Program-made: the position numbers and the translations under genes
Part shown: in pieces, positions 35,517 through 44,304 of the stretch
Numbering within the stretch: the first letter of the stretch is position 1
Layout: the number at the start of each line of letters is the position of its first letter
NCBI GenBank assembly: GCA_041393395.1
Contig: JAWKKG010000003.1
Coordinates: 434,001 to 498,000, forward strand
Length of the DNA: 64,000 bases
From: JAGQIB01 sp041393395
GTDB taxonomy: Bacteria; ARS69
Direction: 5' to 3'
The notes under the pieces: model-generated
What the model was told of the DNA's origin: nothing
What the model saw: only the letters and a program-made list of their open reading frames with translations
Database searches by the model: none

Positions 35517-35702
35517 CGTCGACTCCGTTCAGGGGCGGAGCGCGGGGACGTTTCAAGGTACCCCGGCCGCGCCGGTCGCTGCCAACCCGTCCGAATCCGG
35601 CGGGCGATTTCCTGACCGGGTTATCGGCCATGAGGTCTTCCAAGTGGAGTCCGGAAACGGAGTTACGCTATACTTGCCGACTGCTCCCACTACGAGGTGT
35701 CC

Positions 35703-36269
35703 GTGTCCGACCCGACCTCCTCGCGCGGCCCGCATCCGGCCTCCGCCTCCGCGCCCGCCGACGGCGACCGCGCGGCGGCGTACGCGGAGACGCTCGCGCG
35801 CATCCGGCTCCTGATCGACGACGAGCCGGACTGGGTCGCCGCGATGGCCACGGTCGTCTGCGAGCTGCACCAGGCGTTCGGGCACTACGACTGGACCGGT
35901 TTCTACCGGGTCGTGCCGAACGTTCGTACCGGAGAGCCGGAGCTCGCCATCGGGCCCTATCAGGGTGGCCACGGCTGCCTGCGGATCGCGTTCGGACGCG
36001 GAGTCTGCGGTGCGGCGGCGGCCCGTCGGGAGACGCAGCTCGTCCCGGACGTGGAGGCCTTCCCGGGGCACATCGCCTGCAGCGACACCACCCGTTCCGA
36101 GATCGTCGTTCCGGTCCTCCGCCCCGATGGGACCGTTCTCGCGGTCCTGGACGTGGATTCCAACCTCCCGGACGCCTTCCACGCCTCCGACCGGGCGGCG
36201 CTCGAAGAGCTCTGTCAGGAGCTCGGCGCCCGCTACGGGGACTCGACCCCACCCCCAGCCGGGCGCTAA
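35703..36269 (+). CDS. msrC: Free methionine-(R)-sulfoxide reductase, GAF type
   Basis: A GAF-domain enzyme of about 188 residues that reduces free Met-R-SO. The family core is clear (GPYQGGHGCLRIAFGRGVCG, then PGHIACSDTTRSEIVVPV), and all three redox cysteines are present (Cys92, Cys102, Cys126). GTG 35703 has GAGG five bases upstream; GTG 35697 is possible. A TATACT hexamer (35669-35674) is the likely -10, with no clear -35. It is followed 20 bases later by the receptor gene. Confidence 0.9.
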   Translation: MSDPTSSRGPHPASASAPADGDRAAAYAETLARIRLLIDDEPDWVAAMATVVCELHQAFGHYDWTGFYRVVPNVRTGEPELAIGPYQGGHGCLRIAFGRGVCGAAAARRETQLVPDVEAFPGHIACSDTTRSEIVVPVLRPDGTVLAVLDVDSNLPDAFHASDRAALEELCQELGARYGDSTPPPAGR

Positions 36270-36289
36270 CCCCGGGAGAGGATCGACTC

Positions 36290-38332
36290 ATGCGCTGGAC
36301 CGGACTCGCCCCCCTGGTCGTCTTCCTGGCGCTGCCAGCGTTTGCGGCCGACTCGTTTCCGAGCGCGCCCATGGACACCGTCCACGTCACGGCGACCTGG
36401 GCGCCGATCGATCCGGAGCGCCTGCCGGAAACCGTGACCGAGGTCACGGGCGAGGAGCTGCGACGTCGCGGCGCGAACGACCTGCGCTCCGCGCTCGCGC
36501 TCGTCGCCGGCGTGGAGGCGGTTCCGGGGGGAGACGCCGGTCCGGCCGGCTCCGTGCCCGCGCTCTGGGGACTCCGAGAGTTCGACGCGTTCCTGCTCGT
36601 GGTGGACGGCGTGCCGTGGGGCGGCGCGTTCATCCCGAATCTCCCGACCGTGGACCTGAACGACGTCGATCGCATCGAGGTGTTGCGTGGTCCCGCGCCG
36701 ATCACGTACGGCTCGACGTCGTTCGTGGGCGTGATCCACGTCATTCATCGCGCACCCGGCGCCGGCGGCCACGTGGAGGTCGGTGGCGGGACGCACGGCA
36801 CGATCCGCGGGTCGGTCGCGTACGATGCGCATCCCGAGGTCCGCGTTTCGCTCGACGGTGCGCACGAAGGTTTCGCGGACGAGGAAGCAGGCGTGGACCG
36901 CGGTCACGCACGGGTGACGGCGCGTCTTCCGCGCGAGGTTCGCGTCGTCGCCGACCTGAACGTCCTGCGGCAAGAGCCCACGAGTCCGGCGCCACGTGCG
37001 GGCAGTCAGCTCGATCCGGCCATTCCGGTGGACGCGAATCACAATCCGGAGGACGCGCACCTCGACACGACCCGATTCCAGATCTCCGCGGCGCAATCGA
37101 ATCGCTGGGTCGACTGGATCGCGGCGGTGAGTCATGCCTCCGACGACAACGCGCGCGGCTTCCTCGAGGAAGATGCGGCGGACGACGGCTCCACGCCGAA
37201 CGCGAACGGCTACACGCAGAACCGCGAGCTCACGGAGTTCTACGGTGAGGCGCATCATCGATTCCTGCCGGCACCCGAATGGGGGCTCACCCTCGGCGCC
37301 GACGCGCTGTTCGGCGAGGGCAAGCAGGACAGCCGGAACTTCCGCTACTACGCGCCGCTGGCATCGGCGCCGGTGACGTCGAGCGACGCGGGCGACCTCG
37401 TGGAGAACACCGAGTTCGAGGCCGAGCGGTTCTTCCTCGGCGCGTTCGCGGAGGCGGACTGGCAGCCGAGCGACGATTGGACGGTGCTCGCGGGCGTTCG
37501 CCTGAACCGCGTGGAGGAGACCCGCGAGGGCGAGCTGATCGAGAACGGCGTGGAGATGCCGGCCACCGTGAAGGACGAAGAGGTCAAGCCGGGCGCGCGA
37601 CTCGGGATCACGTGGCGCGCATGGCACGCCGGCAACGATGCGTTCTCGCTGTTCGTTGACGCCCGCGAGACCTTCAAGCCGGCCGCGATCGACTTCGGAC
37701 CGGAGGCGGAGGTCGATCCGCTCGAACCGGAGACGGCGCACAGCGTCGAGGTCGGCGCGCGCGCGGCGCTCGCGAACGGTCACCTGCACGTGGACGCCTC
37801 GGCGTTCCGTATGGACTTCCGGAATCTCGTGGTGTCCACGGTGCGGAACGGCAATCCCGCGCTCGAGAACGCGGGGGAGGAGCGCTTCGACGGTTTCGAG
37901 GTCGACGCGGAGTGCGCCTTCACGTCGGAGTGGCACGCGATCGCGACGTACTCGTGGCACGACGCGACGTTCCGGGACTACGAGACGACGTTCGACGGCG
38001 TGCTCACGCGGCTCGACGGCAACCACCTGGAGATGTCGCCGACGCATCTCGCCTCCGGCGGCGTGGCCTACGTCGGCGCCATCCTGCACGCGGAGGCGTT
38101 CGCGAACTACGTCGGCAAGCGCTTCCTGAACAAGCGCAATACGGCCGAGGCCGACGCCTACACCACGTTCGACGCGTCGATCGGCGCGCACGTCGGGAAT
38201 CTGGATCTCCGGGTGATCGGACACAATCTGGGCGACCGCCGCGATCCGGTGGCCGAGAGCGAGCTCGGGGACGCGCAGTACTACCGGCTGCCGGCACGCA
38301 CGGTGGAGGCGGCCGTCTCGCTCGCCCTGTAG
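36290..38332 (+). CDS. TonB-dependent outer-membrane receptor
   Basis: A 680-residue receptor: signal peptide (residues 1-20), plug domain (about 25-150, with DTVHVTATW as a TonB-box-like start and VDRIEVLRGPAPITYGS), and a 22-strand-type barrel for the rest. It ends in a hydrophobic strand (VEAAVSLAL) without the usual final aromatic residue. No N-terminal carboxypeptidase-like or signalling domain. Ligand unknown; no siderophore or cobalamin genes are adjacent. ATG 36290 has GGGAGAGG upstream. Convergent with the propeller gene. Confidence 0.9.
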   Translation: MRWTGLAPLVVFLALPAFAADSFPSAPMDTVHVTATWAPIDPERLPETVTEVTGEELRRRGANDLRSALALVAGVEAVPGGDAGPAGSVPALWGLREFDAFLLVVDGVPWGGAFIPNLPTVDLNDVDRIEVLRGPAPITYGSTSFVGVIHVIHRAPGAGGHVEVGGGTHGTIRGSVAYDAHPEVRVSLDGAHEGFADEEAGVDRGHARVTARLPREVRVVADLNVLRQEPTSPAPRAGSQLDPAIPVDANHNPEDAHLDTTRFQISAAQSNRWVDWIAAVSHASDDNARGFLEEDAADDGSTPNANGYTQNRELTEFYGEAHHRFLPAPEWGLTLGADALFGEGKQDSRNFRYYAPLASAPVTSSDAGDLVENTEFEAERFFLGAFAEADWQPSDDWTVLAGVRLNRVEETREGELIENGVEMPATVKDEEVKPGARLGITWRAWHAGNDAFSLFVDARETFKPAAIDFGPEAEVDPLEPETAHSVEVGARAALANGHLHVDASAFRMDFRNLVVSTVRNGNPALENAGEERFDGFEVDAECAFTSEWHAIATYSWHDATFRDYETTFDGVLTRLDGNHLEMSPTHLASGGVAYVGAILHAEAFANYVGKRFLNKRNTAEADAYTTFDASIGAHVGNLDLRVIGHNLGDRRDPVAESELGDAQYYRLPARTVEAAVSLAL

Positions 38333-38353
38333 GTCGAACGGATCGGACCGAAG

Positions 38354-38386
38354 TCGCGCCGAGCCCCGACAGCCGGCCCGGCGCGA
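38354..38386. terminator. Hairpin between convergent genes
   Basis: Eight-pair perfect stem (38354-38361 with 38379-38386), followed by TCTTTCC on the plus strand. It lies between the receptor and propeller genes. Confidence 0.55.
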
Positions 38387-38410
38387 TCTTTCCTCGGATG
38401 GCGTGTCGCG

Positions 38411-39634
38411 CTATCGAGCGACGACCACTCTTCGCGTCTCCGAGAAGTCCTCGCCCTGCGCGCGCAGGAAGTAGACGCCGGCCGCGAGCGAGGAGGTGTC
38501 GACGGCGAGGCGACGTGATTCGCCGGCGGGCACCTGCCCGTCCATGACGCTCGCGACGTGCCGGCCGGCGACGTCGACCAGGTCGACCCGCACCTTCTGA
38601 CCGCGTTCGATCTGGAGCGCGAACGTCCCGACGCCGACCACCGGCTGCGGCCACGGTCCGGCGAGGCGGAACGAACCGGACGGCCCGGGAGCCGGCGCCG
38701 CGATGGGATCGAAGCAGCCGCCGCCCTGGTTCTCCGTGCGCTTGAGGAGTCCGCCCGCGCCCGCGATCGTCCATGCGTTGTTGTTCGACATGTCCACGGC
38801 GTAGAGGTTCGCCGTCGTCTGTGGGTCGATCGAGCACCAGCTCTGACCGCCGTCGGTGCTGCGGAGCAGCGTCCCGGCCGATCCGGCCGCCAGGACCCAG
38901 TTCGCGTTCGCGAGGCTCGCGTCCAGGTCCCATATCGTCTCGGACGTGGGCACCGTGACGGCCGCCCAGGTGGACCCGGAGTCCGAGCTCCGCAGCATCG
39001 TGCCGTCTTGGCCGGCCGCAAGCACCGCGTTGCCGGCCACGCCGAGGACTGCGTAGAGATTCGCGGCCGTGCCGCTGACGACCGGTGTCCACGTGTCGCC
39101 GTTGTCCGTCGTGGTCACGATCGCACCGAGATCACCGACGGCGATCGTGGCGAGACCCGAGAACCCGCCGTCGCGGATCGACGCGCCCACTGCGAACTGA
39201 AAGTCCCAGCTGTTGCCGCCGTCCGTGGTCGAGTACAGGGATCCCCCGCTGCCGCCGGCGAACGACCAGCCGCTCACACGGCTGAAGATCACGAAGTCCT
39301 CCGCGCTCGGAACGTCGCGGCCCACGAACGTGCCGGAGATCTGACGACGAACGGTGCCACCGGAGCCGCCGATCCAGATCTGGGTCCAGGATGGCTGGTG
39401 CACGGCGAGCAGGTCGGCGGAGGTGCCGACCGCGAGTGGCATCCAGACCGTTTGGGTGTCGTCGGTGGACTGCAGCGCGAGACCGGCATCCCCGACCGCG
39501 ATGATCTGGCCGAAGCTGGTCCTTTCGAGCGCGTTGACGTCGGAGGTCGTGCCGAGCGGGATGGTGACCCAGTCCTGGGCGGAGGCCGGGGCGGCGAGCA
39601 CGGTCACCGCCACGAGTGGGAGCAGCGGGCGCAT
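38411..39634 (-). CDS. Secreted YCF48-like beta-propeller with T9SS-type C-terminal domain, copy 1
   Basis: A 407-residue exported protein: signal peptide (residues 1-19), then about six BNR/YCF48-type blades. Each has a GDxGxxxxSTDxGxTW-like motif (for example LYSTTDGGNSW and LLRSTDGGQSW). A short linker (PAPGPSG) leads to a C-terminal domain of about 80 residues. This domain has the layout of T9SS type A sorting domains: GPWPQP, VRVDLVDVAGRHVASV, GVYFLRAQGEDFSETR, ending in VVVAR. It pairs with a tandem copy of exactly the same length. Start ATG 39634 with AGGAGA upstream. Likely a surface or secreted protein; propeller ligand unknown. Confidence 0.87.
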   Translation of the reverse strand: MRPLLPLVAVTVLAAPASAQDWVTIPLGTTSDVNALERTSFGQIIAVGDAGLALQSTDDTQTVWMPLAVGTSADLLAVHQPSWTQIWIGGSGGTVRRQISGTFVGRDVPSAEDFVIFSRVSGWSFAGGSGGSLYSTTDGGNSWDFQFAVGASIRDGGFSGLATIAVGDLGAIVTTTDNGDTWTPVVSGTAANLYAVLGVAGNAVLAAGQDGTMLRSSDSGSTWAAVTVPTSETIWDLDASLANANWVLAAGSAGTLLRSTDGGQSWCSIDPQTTANLYAVDMSNNNAWTIAGAGGLLKRTENQGGGCFDPIAAPAPGPSGSFRLAGPWPQPVVGVGTFALQIERGQKVRVDLVDVAGRHVASVMDGQVPAGESRRLAVDTSSLAAGVYFLRAQGEDFSETRRVVVAR

Positions 39635-39676
39635 GGATGCTTCTCCTGGGGAGATCGGGGTTGCCCCCGTGACGTG

Positions 39677-39707
39677 AGGAGAACGTCGGCGGCGCGAGGA
39701 ATCGCAC
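39677..39707 (-). promoter_or_regulatory. Conserved upstream box, copy 1
   Basis: A 31-base element on the minus strand that aligns without gaps to the box upstream of the second propeller gene (41613-41643). Shared bases include GTGCGATTCC at one end and GACGTT near the other. Retained after duplication, so it probably holds the promoter. Confidence 0.45.
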
Positions 39708-39766
39708 ACGAGAGACGTCGAAACGGCGCGCGACGCCGGAACCGTCACAACGGCCTTCGTTCGTTG

Positions 39767-40246
39767 CCGGCGACCTCGCCCACGTCGTGCCCGAACCCCG
39801 TGAGCGTGCAGGATGGCGCGCTCCTCGTGCCGGTCCTGCCCACGGCGATCCTCGGCACCGCGGACTTCTCGGTCGGCTCGATCGTCCCGGGGTCGCTCGT
39901 GATCGTGGTGCCGGGCGGCGGCGGGTTCTCGGAGACGCTGATCTACCCGATCGGTGGAGGCGGCATCGAGGACGTCGCGACGCCCGTGGTCGATCCCGTC
40001 GGGTGTGAATGCACGGACGAGGGGCCGGACGGCTACGACGACCTCACGGTGCACTTCGATCGCGACGAGATCATCGCCGCGCTCGGAGAGGTCTCGGGCG
40101 GCCAGTACATCCAGCTCTGTATCCGCGGCTCGCTCGTCGACGGGACGCCGTTCGAAGGATGCGACTGCATCGTGATCACACCGGTGGGACCGGTCTCGGT
40201 GGAGGCCCGCACCTGGGGCCGCATGAAGTCCTCGCACCGAGACTGA
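39767..40246 (+). pseudogene. 5'-truncated secreted protein gene with TWxxMK tail
   Basis: This frame (about 159 codons) reads as the C-terminal domain of a larger secreted protein and has no signal peptide. It opens at CPTSCPNPV, then LPTAILGTADFSV, EDVATPVVD and PDGYDDLTVHFD. That is the order I know from repeat-type secreted proteins of related bacteria, where a long N-terminal part should precede it. It ends in SVEARTWGRMKSSHRD, the shared tail with one extra Asp. The frame stays open far upstream, but that stretch is antisense to the propeller gene and not coding-like. It looks like a remnant left between the two propeller copies. A short functional protein from TTG 39767 or GTG 39800 cannot be excluded. 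Confidence 0.55.
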
Positions 40247-40276
40247 CGTCGCTCTCGATCATGCACCGAAGCGACG

Positions 40277-40306
40277 CGCGCCGGGCCCCTTACGGAGCCC
40301 GGCGCG
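40277..40306. terminator. Bidirectional terminator
   Basis: Ten-pair GC-rich stem (40277-40286 with 40297-40306), followed by TTCGTCG. It lies between the truncated gene and the convergent second propeller gene. Confidence 0.65.
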
Positions 40307-40338
40307 TTCGTCGAGGGCCGGAGCGGATGTTCGTCCCC

Positions 40339-41562
40339 CTAGCGGACGACCACCATCTTCCGGGTCTCCGAGAAGTCCTCGCCCTGGACTCGCATGAAGT
40401 AGACGCCGGCGTTCACGTTGCGCGCGTCGAACGCGAGCTGACGGGTTTCGCCGGGAACCATCCGACCGTCCATCACGCTCGCCACGTGCCGGCCGGCGAC
40501 GTCCACCACGTCGGCGCGGACGGTCTGACCGCGATCGACCTGAAGCGAGAAGCGCCCGTCGCGAGCGATCGGCTGCGGCCACGGGCCGCCCAGGCGGAAG
40601 GAGCCGGCCGGTCCGACGACCGGCGCGTCGGTGGGACTGAAGCAGCCGCCGCCCGAGTTCGTCGTGCGCTTCATCAGCCCGCCCTCGCCGGCGATCGTCC
40701 AGGTCGCGTTCAGCGTCATGTCGACCGCGAAGAGATCGGCCGTCGTCTGCGTGTTGATGTTGCACCAGGTCGTGCCGGCGTTCGTGCTGCGGAGTAGGGT
40801 GCCGTTCGACCCGGAAGCGAGAACCCAGTTTCCGTTCTGCCCGCTCGAGTCGATGTCCCAGATCGTTTCGCTCGTCGGCAGCGAGATCGACACCCAGGTA
40901 TCCCCGGAATCGGTGCTCTTCAGCATCGTGCCGCCCTCGCCGCCCACGAGAATGCCGCCGGCCACGTCCTTGTACGCGTACAGGTTCGCCGACGTTCCGC
41001 TCGCGATCGGCGTCCAGGCCACGCCGCCGTTCGTCGTCTTGAGGATCGTGCCGTTGTCGCCGACCGCGATCGCCAGCGATCCCACGAAGCCGTTGCCGTC
41101 GTGAATCGCGGCGCCCGCCGCGTACTGGAAGTTCCACGTGTTGCCCGCGTCCGTCGTGCGGTACATGGAACCTCCGGTGCCGCCGGCGAAGGACCAGCCG
41201 CTGCTGCGGCTGAAGATCACGAAGTCCTCGCCGCTCCCGATGCCGCGATTCTGGAACGTGCCAGCGATCAGACGCTTCACGGTGCCGCCGTCGCCGCTGA
41301 TCCAGATCTCGGTCCAGGACGGCTGGTGCACGGCGAGCAGGTCGGCCGACGTGTTCACGGCCAGCGGCGTCCACGCCGTCTGCGTGCCGTCCGTCGACTG
41401 GGCGGCGAAGCCGGCGTCGCCGACCACGATCACCTGGCTGAAGCTGGTCTTCTCGATCGCGTTCACGTTCGAGGTGGTGCCGAGGGGGATCGTGGTCCAG
41501 TCCTGGGCGAGGGCCGGGGTGGCGGCGAGGAGCAGAGTCGTGGCGGCGAGGAGCGGACGCAT
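40339..41562 (-). CDS. Secreted YCF48-like beta-propeller with T9SS-type C-terminal domain, copy 2
   Basis: Tandem paralogue of the 38411-39634 gene, also 407 residues, and clearly homologous along its whole length. Signal peptide (residues 1-19, cleavage near ALAQ), then six or so blades with TDGTQTAW, TTDAGNTW and STDSGDTW motifs, a linker, and a C-terminal domain with GPWPQP, VRADVVDVAGRHVASV and VYFMRVQGEDFSETRK, ending in MVVVR. Divergence is concentrated in the blades while the sorting domain is nearly unchanged. The upstream 31-base box is also conserved. Confidence 0.87.
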   Translation of the reverse strand: MRPLLAATTLLLAATPALAQDWTTIPLGTTSNVNAIEKTSFSQVIVVGDAGFAAQSTDGTQTAWTPLAVNTSADLLAVHQPSWTEIWISGDGGTVKRLIAGTFQNRGIGSGEDFVIFSRSSGWSFAGGTGGSMYRTTDAGNTWNFQYAAGAAIHDGNGFVGSLAIAVGDNGTILKTTNGGVAWTPIASGTSANLYAYKDVAGGILVGGEGGTMLKSTDSGDTWVSISLPTSETIWDIDSSGQNGNWVLASGSNGTLLRSTNAGTTWCNINTQTTADLFAVDMTLNATWTIAGEGGLMKRTTNSGGGCFSPTDAPVVGPAGSFRLGGPWPQPIARDGRFSLQVDRGQTVRADVVDVAGRHVASVMDGRMVPGETRQLAFDARNVNAGVYFMRVQGEDFSETRKMVVVR

Positions 41563-41612
41563 CGAGGGTCTCCGGGCTGAGGACTCGGGTCGGGGCGGTT
41601 CCCGCGTACTCC

Positions 41613-41643
41613 AGCATAACGTCACCGGGCCAGGGAATCGCAC
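41613..41643 (-). promoter_or_regulatory. Conserved upstream box, copy 2
   Basis: Counterpart of the 39677-39707 element. Here the minus strand holds TATGCT (complement of 41613-41618), a plausible -10, with GCGATT 17 bases upstream as a weak -35. Confidence 0.45.
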
Positions 41644-41662
41644 GAGGGGCGCCGCCGCCCGC

Positions 41663-42967
41663 TCAGATCGCCGGAGAGGCGACCAGGAACCGGTCCCAGG
41701 CGGGGTCCACGTCCGTGGTGACGGCGGCCAGGGCGAGGGCGACCCCCAGGGATCCGGTCAGGAGCCCGGCCTCCGGCAGGAAGGAGAGATCGTGGGGTGA
41801 TCCGGTCCGGTCGTGCGAGGTCCAGGCCGGGTATCCGCCGATCGGCTCGCCGACCCGGCGGTGGTCGAGCGTGTACCGGGCCCATTCGCGCGCGGCCTCC
41901 GCGAGGCGCTCCCGGCCGCTCAGGTGGGCGAGGCGGGCGAACACGAGCGCGTTGCCGGCGCTCCCGTGGCACAGTCCGAAGTCGCGAACCCCGGCGTCGG
42001 CCTCGGCGATCGAGGCGCAGTTCTCGGCGACGTCCACCGCCCGGCGCTCGTAGTCCTCGTGGCCGAGCGCGCGCGCCGCGAGGAGCAGCGCGAGGGAGAG
42101 TCCGAGATCTCCGTAGCACCAGGCGAGCCGGCTGCCCTCCGTGCGCGGGCCCCCGACCGGAACCCAGGACGGGAAACGAGTGGCGCCGGCGCGCGGCTGC
42201 TCCTGCGCGAAGATCCAGTCCAGGACCTCCTCGGCGACGTCGCGGGCACGCTCCGCCTCCACGCCGAGCGCCGCGGCCTGGGCGATCACGGCGACGGCCG
42301 CCGGAGCCCCGTGGGCCACGCCGAGGTTGTAGTAGCCGTTCGGCGCCATCTCCCGCTGATGCGGGGGAAGGAGCTCGCCCGGCGTCTTCCAGGTGCGCCC
42401 GGGCTGGCCGGCCTCCGGCTCGGTCTGGTCCATCAGCTGCCGGACCACGGCGCCGAGGATGCGTCGTCCCGCGGCGGACGGCATGCGTTCGAGACCGTAG
42501 ACCCCGACCCCGGTCAGCCCCGAGACGAGGTCGTAGTTTCCGGTCACGTACGAATGGGAAAGGAACTCGCCCAGCGGTTCGTCGATGTCGGAAAGGAGGT
42601 CGTCGGCATCCTGCCCGAACAGCTCCGACGCCACCTGCGCCGACGCGAAGGCGACGCCGGGGAAGCCACCGTAGAAGGCCGGCGAGCTCGCGCTGTCCGC
42701 CAGACTCGCCGCGGACTCCTCCCACGCGACACGCGCCCGCTCGAGCAGAGAATCGTCTCCGAGGGAGCGCGCCAGTGTGTGGTAGCCGAGCGCCATTCCG
42801 GCGGTGCCGCCCGCGAGGCCGTTCGGCAGCGACTCGTCCCAGGTGGCGAGCTCGGAGAGGATGTCCTGAATCGCGTCGTTCGCCCGCTCCGCGAGTTCCC
42901 CCTCGAGGAGCGCGGACCACGCCGAGCCGGCTCGCCGGGGTATCTCCACGTTCCGCTCGTTCGACAT
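41663..42967 (-). CDS. LanC-like lanthionine cyclase
   Basis: A 434-residue alpha-barrel protein. The LanC zinc ligands are in place: Cys284 in WCYGDLG and Cys333-His334 in LCHGSAGN; His219 (GVAHGAP) matches the catalytic histidine. Seven GxxG-type repeats (GGTAGMALG, YGGFPGVAFA, SGLTGVGVYG and others) fit the toroid. LanC enzymes close thioether rings by adding Cys thiols to dehydrated Ser/Thr. It is divergent from the adaptor-ABC-LanB operon, which supplies the dehydratase. Start ATG 42967. Confidence 0.88.
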   Translation of the reverse strand: MSNERNVEIPRRAGSAWSALLEGELAERANDAIQDILSELATWDESLPNGLAGGTAGMALGYHTLARSLGDDSLLERARVAWEESAASLADSASSPAFYGGFPGVAFASAQVASELFGQDADDLLSDIDEPLGEFLSHSYVTGNYDLVSGLTGVGVYGLERMPSAAGRRILGAVVRQLMDQTEPEAGQPGRTWKTPGELLPPHQREMAPNGYYNLGVAHGAPAAVAVIAQAAALGVEAERARDVAEEVLDWIFAQEQPRAGATRFPSWVPVGGPRTEGSRLAWCYGDLGLSLALLLAARALGHEDYERRAVDVAENCASIAEADAGVRDFGLCHGSAGNALVFARLAHLSGRERLAEAAREWARYTLDHRRVGEPIGGYPAWTSHDRTGSPHDLSFLPEAGLLTGSLGVALALAAVTTDVDPAWDRFLVASPAI

Positions 42968-43251
42968 CGGATTGCACCTCGAAGTTGATGATTGCACTCG
43001 CCGGACCGGTCCGCGACTTCCCCACCCATGATAGACGACCGGACGTGCCCATTTCCGGGCGGGCTGTTGCCCGTTTTCGTACAGTGGACGGACCCCAGGT
43101 GGCGAGATCCGGCTGTTCCGGGCCGTTCGGGCGGAACCGGACCGGGGCCCCACTCTTGCATGGATTCGCCGTGCAAGGACCGGGCCTCGGAGCGAGCGAC
43201 GAGTGTCCGCCCATTCGCTTCGTGCGGAGGACTGCACCGGGGTTTGGTAGC
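42968..43251. other. Divergent regulatory region of the lanthipeptide-type cluster
   Basis: About 284 bases between the LanC-like gene and the adaptor gene. This is where a precursor peptide gene would often sit, but no small frame with a leader-like start, Ser/Thr/Cys-rich core and ribosome site is convincing. TACAGT on the plus strand near 43080 is a weak -10 candidate. Confidence 0.4.
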
Positions 43252-44304
43252 ATGGAGGTTCGCATCATCGAGATCCGAGGGAAGGGAATCGCCACGGACC
43301 GCCACCACTCCTCCGAGACGGAGGCGCGATCGACCACGCGCCCCCCGCGGACGGACGAGCCGACGCTCGGGCCGGACGAAGCCCTGTTCCGCGCCGAGGC
43401 GCTCGAGGAGTTCCAGCGCGGGCACGGGGGCGGCCGAGTGCTGCAGCTCTCGCCGCGCTGGACGGACGCGACGTTCCGGATCCTGCTCGCGATGCTCGCC
43501 ATCGCACTCGTGTTCCTGATCGTGGGGCGGATCTCGCAGTACGCGTCCGGACCGGCGATCGTGCGTGTGGTCGGGGACGGCCCGGTGGCCGTGCGGGCGT
43601 CCGGCACCGTCGAGCGCGTGCTCGTGCTCCCCGGCGACGCCGTGAACGAGGGCGACGTGATCGTGCGGTTGTGGGCGGGCGCGGAGGAGAGCGAGCTCGA
43701 GCGGGCGCGCGCCGCGTTCGAGCTTCATCTCGCGCAGCTCCTTCGCAATCCGCAGGACGAGTCCGCGCGCGCGGCCGCGGCGGCGGCGCGGCCCGGCGTT
43801 CTTCTCGCGGAGGCGCGTCTCGAGGAGCGACTCGTGCGTGCGCCCCGGGCCGGGCGAGTGAGCGACGTGCGGATCCAGCCCGGACAGCTGCTCGCCGCCG
43901 GCGATCCCGTCGTGTCGATCGTGGCGGAAGCGGATCCCCTGGAACTCGTGGCGTTCCTGCCGGGGCGCTATCGCCCGCTGCTCGAGCCCGGAATGGCGCT
44001 CCGGATCGAGGTGGAGGGCTACGCGCACGCTTACGAGGATCTCGCGATCGCTCAGGTCGGCGAGGAGGTCATCGGCCCCGACGCCGCTCGCCGCTCGCTC
44101 GGCGCCGACGTTCGCGATGCGGTGCTCATGACGGGGCCGGTCGTGCTCGTCCGCGCTCGCCTCCCCGAGACGTTCCGGGCCGACGGCGAGGAGCATTCGT
44201 TCTTCCCCGGGATGACGGTCCGGGCGGACGCGCGCATCCGCACGCAGTCGATCCTGGTCACGCTCGTGCCGGGCCTCGAAGCCGCCCTGGAGAAGCTCCG
44301 ATGA
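43252..44304 (+). CDS. HlyD-type membrane fusion / adaptor protein
   Basis: A 350-residue adaptor. A cytoplasmic N-terminus of about 80 residues ends in a single hydrophobic helix (residues about 78-97, ILLAMLAIALVFLIVG). A split lipoyl domain (ASGTVERVLVLPGDAVNEGD and VRAPRAGRVSDVRIQPGQ) and beta-barrel region follow. The coiled coil between the lipoyl halves is very short (under 40 residues), as in adaptors of peptide-export systems. It overlaps the next gene (ATGA) and so serves the C39 transporter. Start ATG 43252; the ribosome site is weak. Confidence 0.82.
   Translation: MEVRIIEIRGKGIATDRHHSSETEARSTTRPPRTDEPTLGPDEALFRAEALEEFQRGHGGGRVLQLSPRWTDATFRILLAMLAIALVFLIVGRISQYASGPAIVRVVGDGPVAVRASGTVERVLVLPGDAVNEGDVIVRLWAGAEESELERARAAFELHLAQLLRNPQDESARAAAAAARPGVLLAEARLEERLVRAPRAGRVSDVRIQPGQLLAAGDPVVSIVAEADPLELVAFLPGRYRPLLEPGMALRIEVEGYAHAYEDLAIAQVGEEVIGPDAARRSLGADVRDAVLMTGPVVLVRARLPETFRADGEEHSFFPGMTVRADARIRTQSILVTLVPGLEAALEKLR

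Noticed and set aside
38558..40246. One long plus-strand gene ending with the TWxxMK tail
   Set aside because: The upstream two thirds is antisense to the propeller gene, Arg/Asp-rich and lacks a signal peptide; only the last 160 codons look coding.
42992..43519. Cysteine-containing open frame beside the LanC-like gene as a lanthipeptide precursor
   Set aside because: It runs into the adaptor gene in another frame, becomes Arg-rich and has no leader-like start, GG cleavage motif or good ribosome site.
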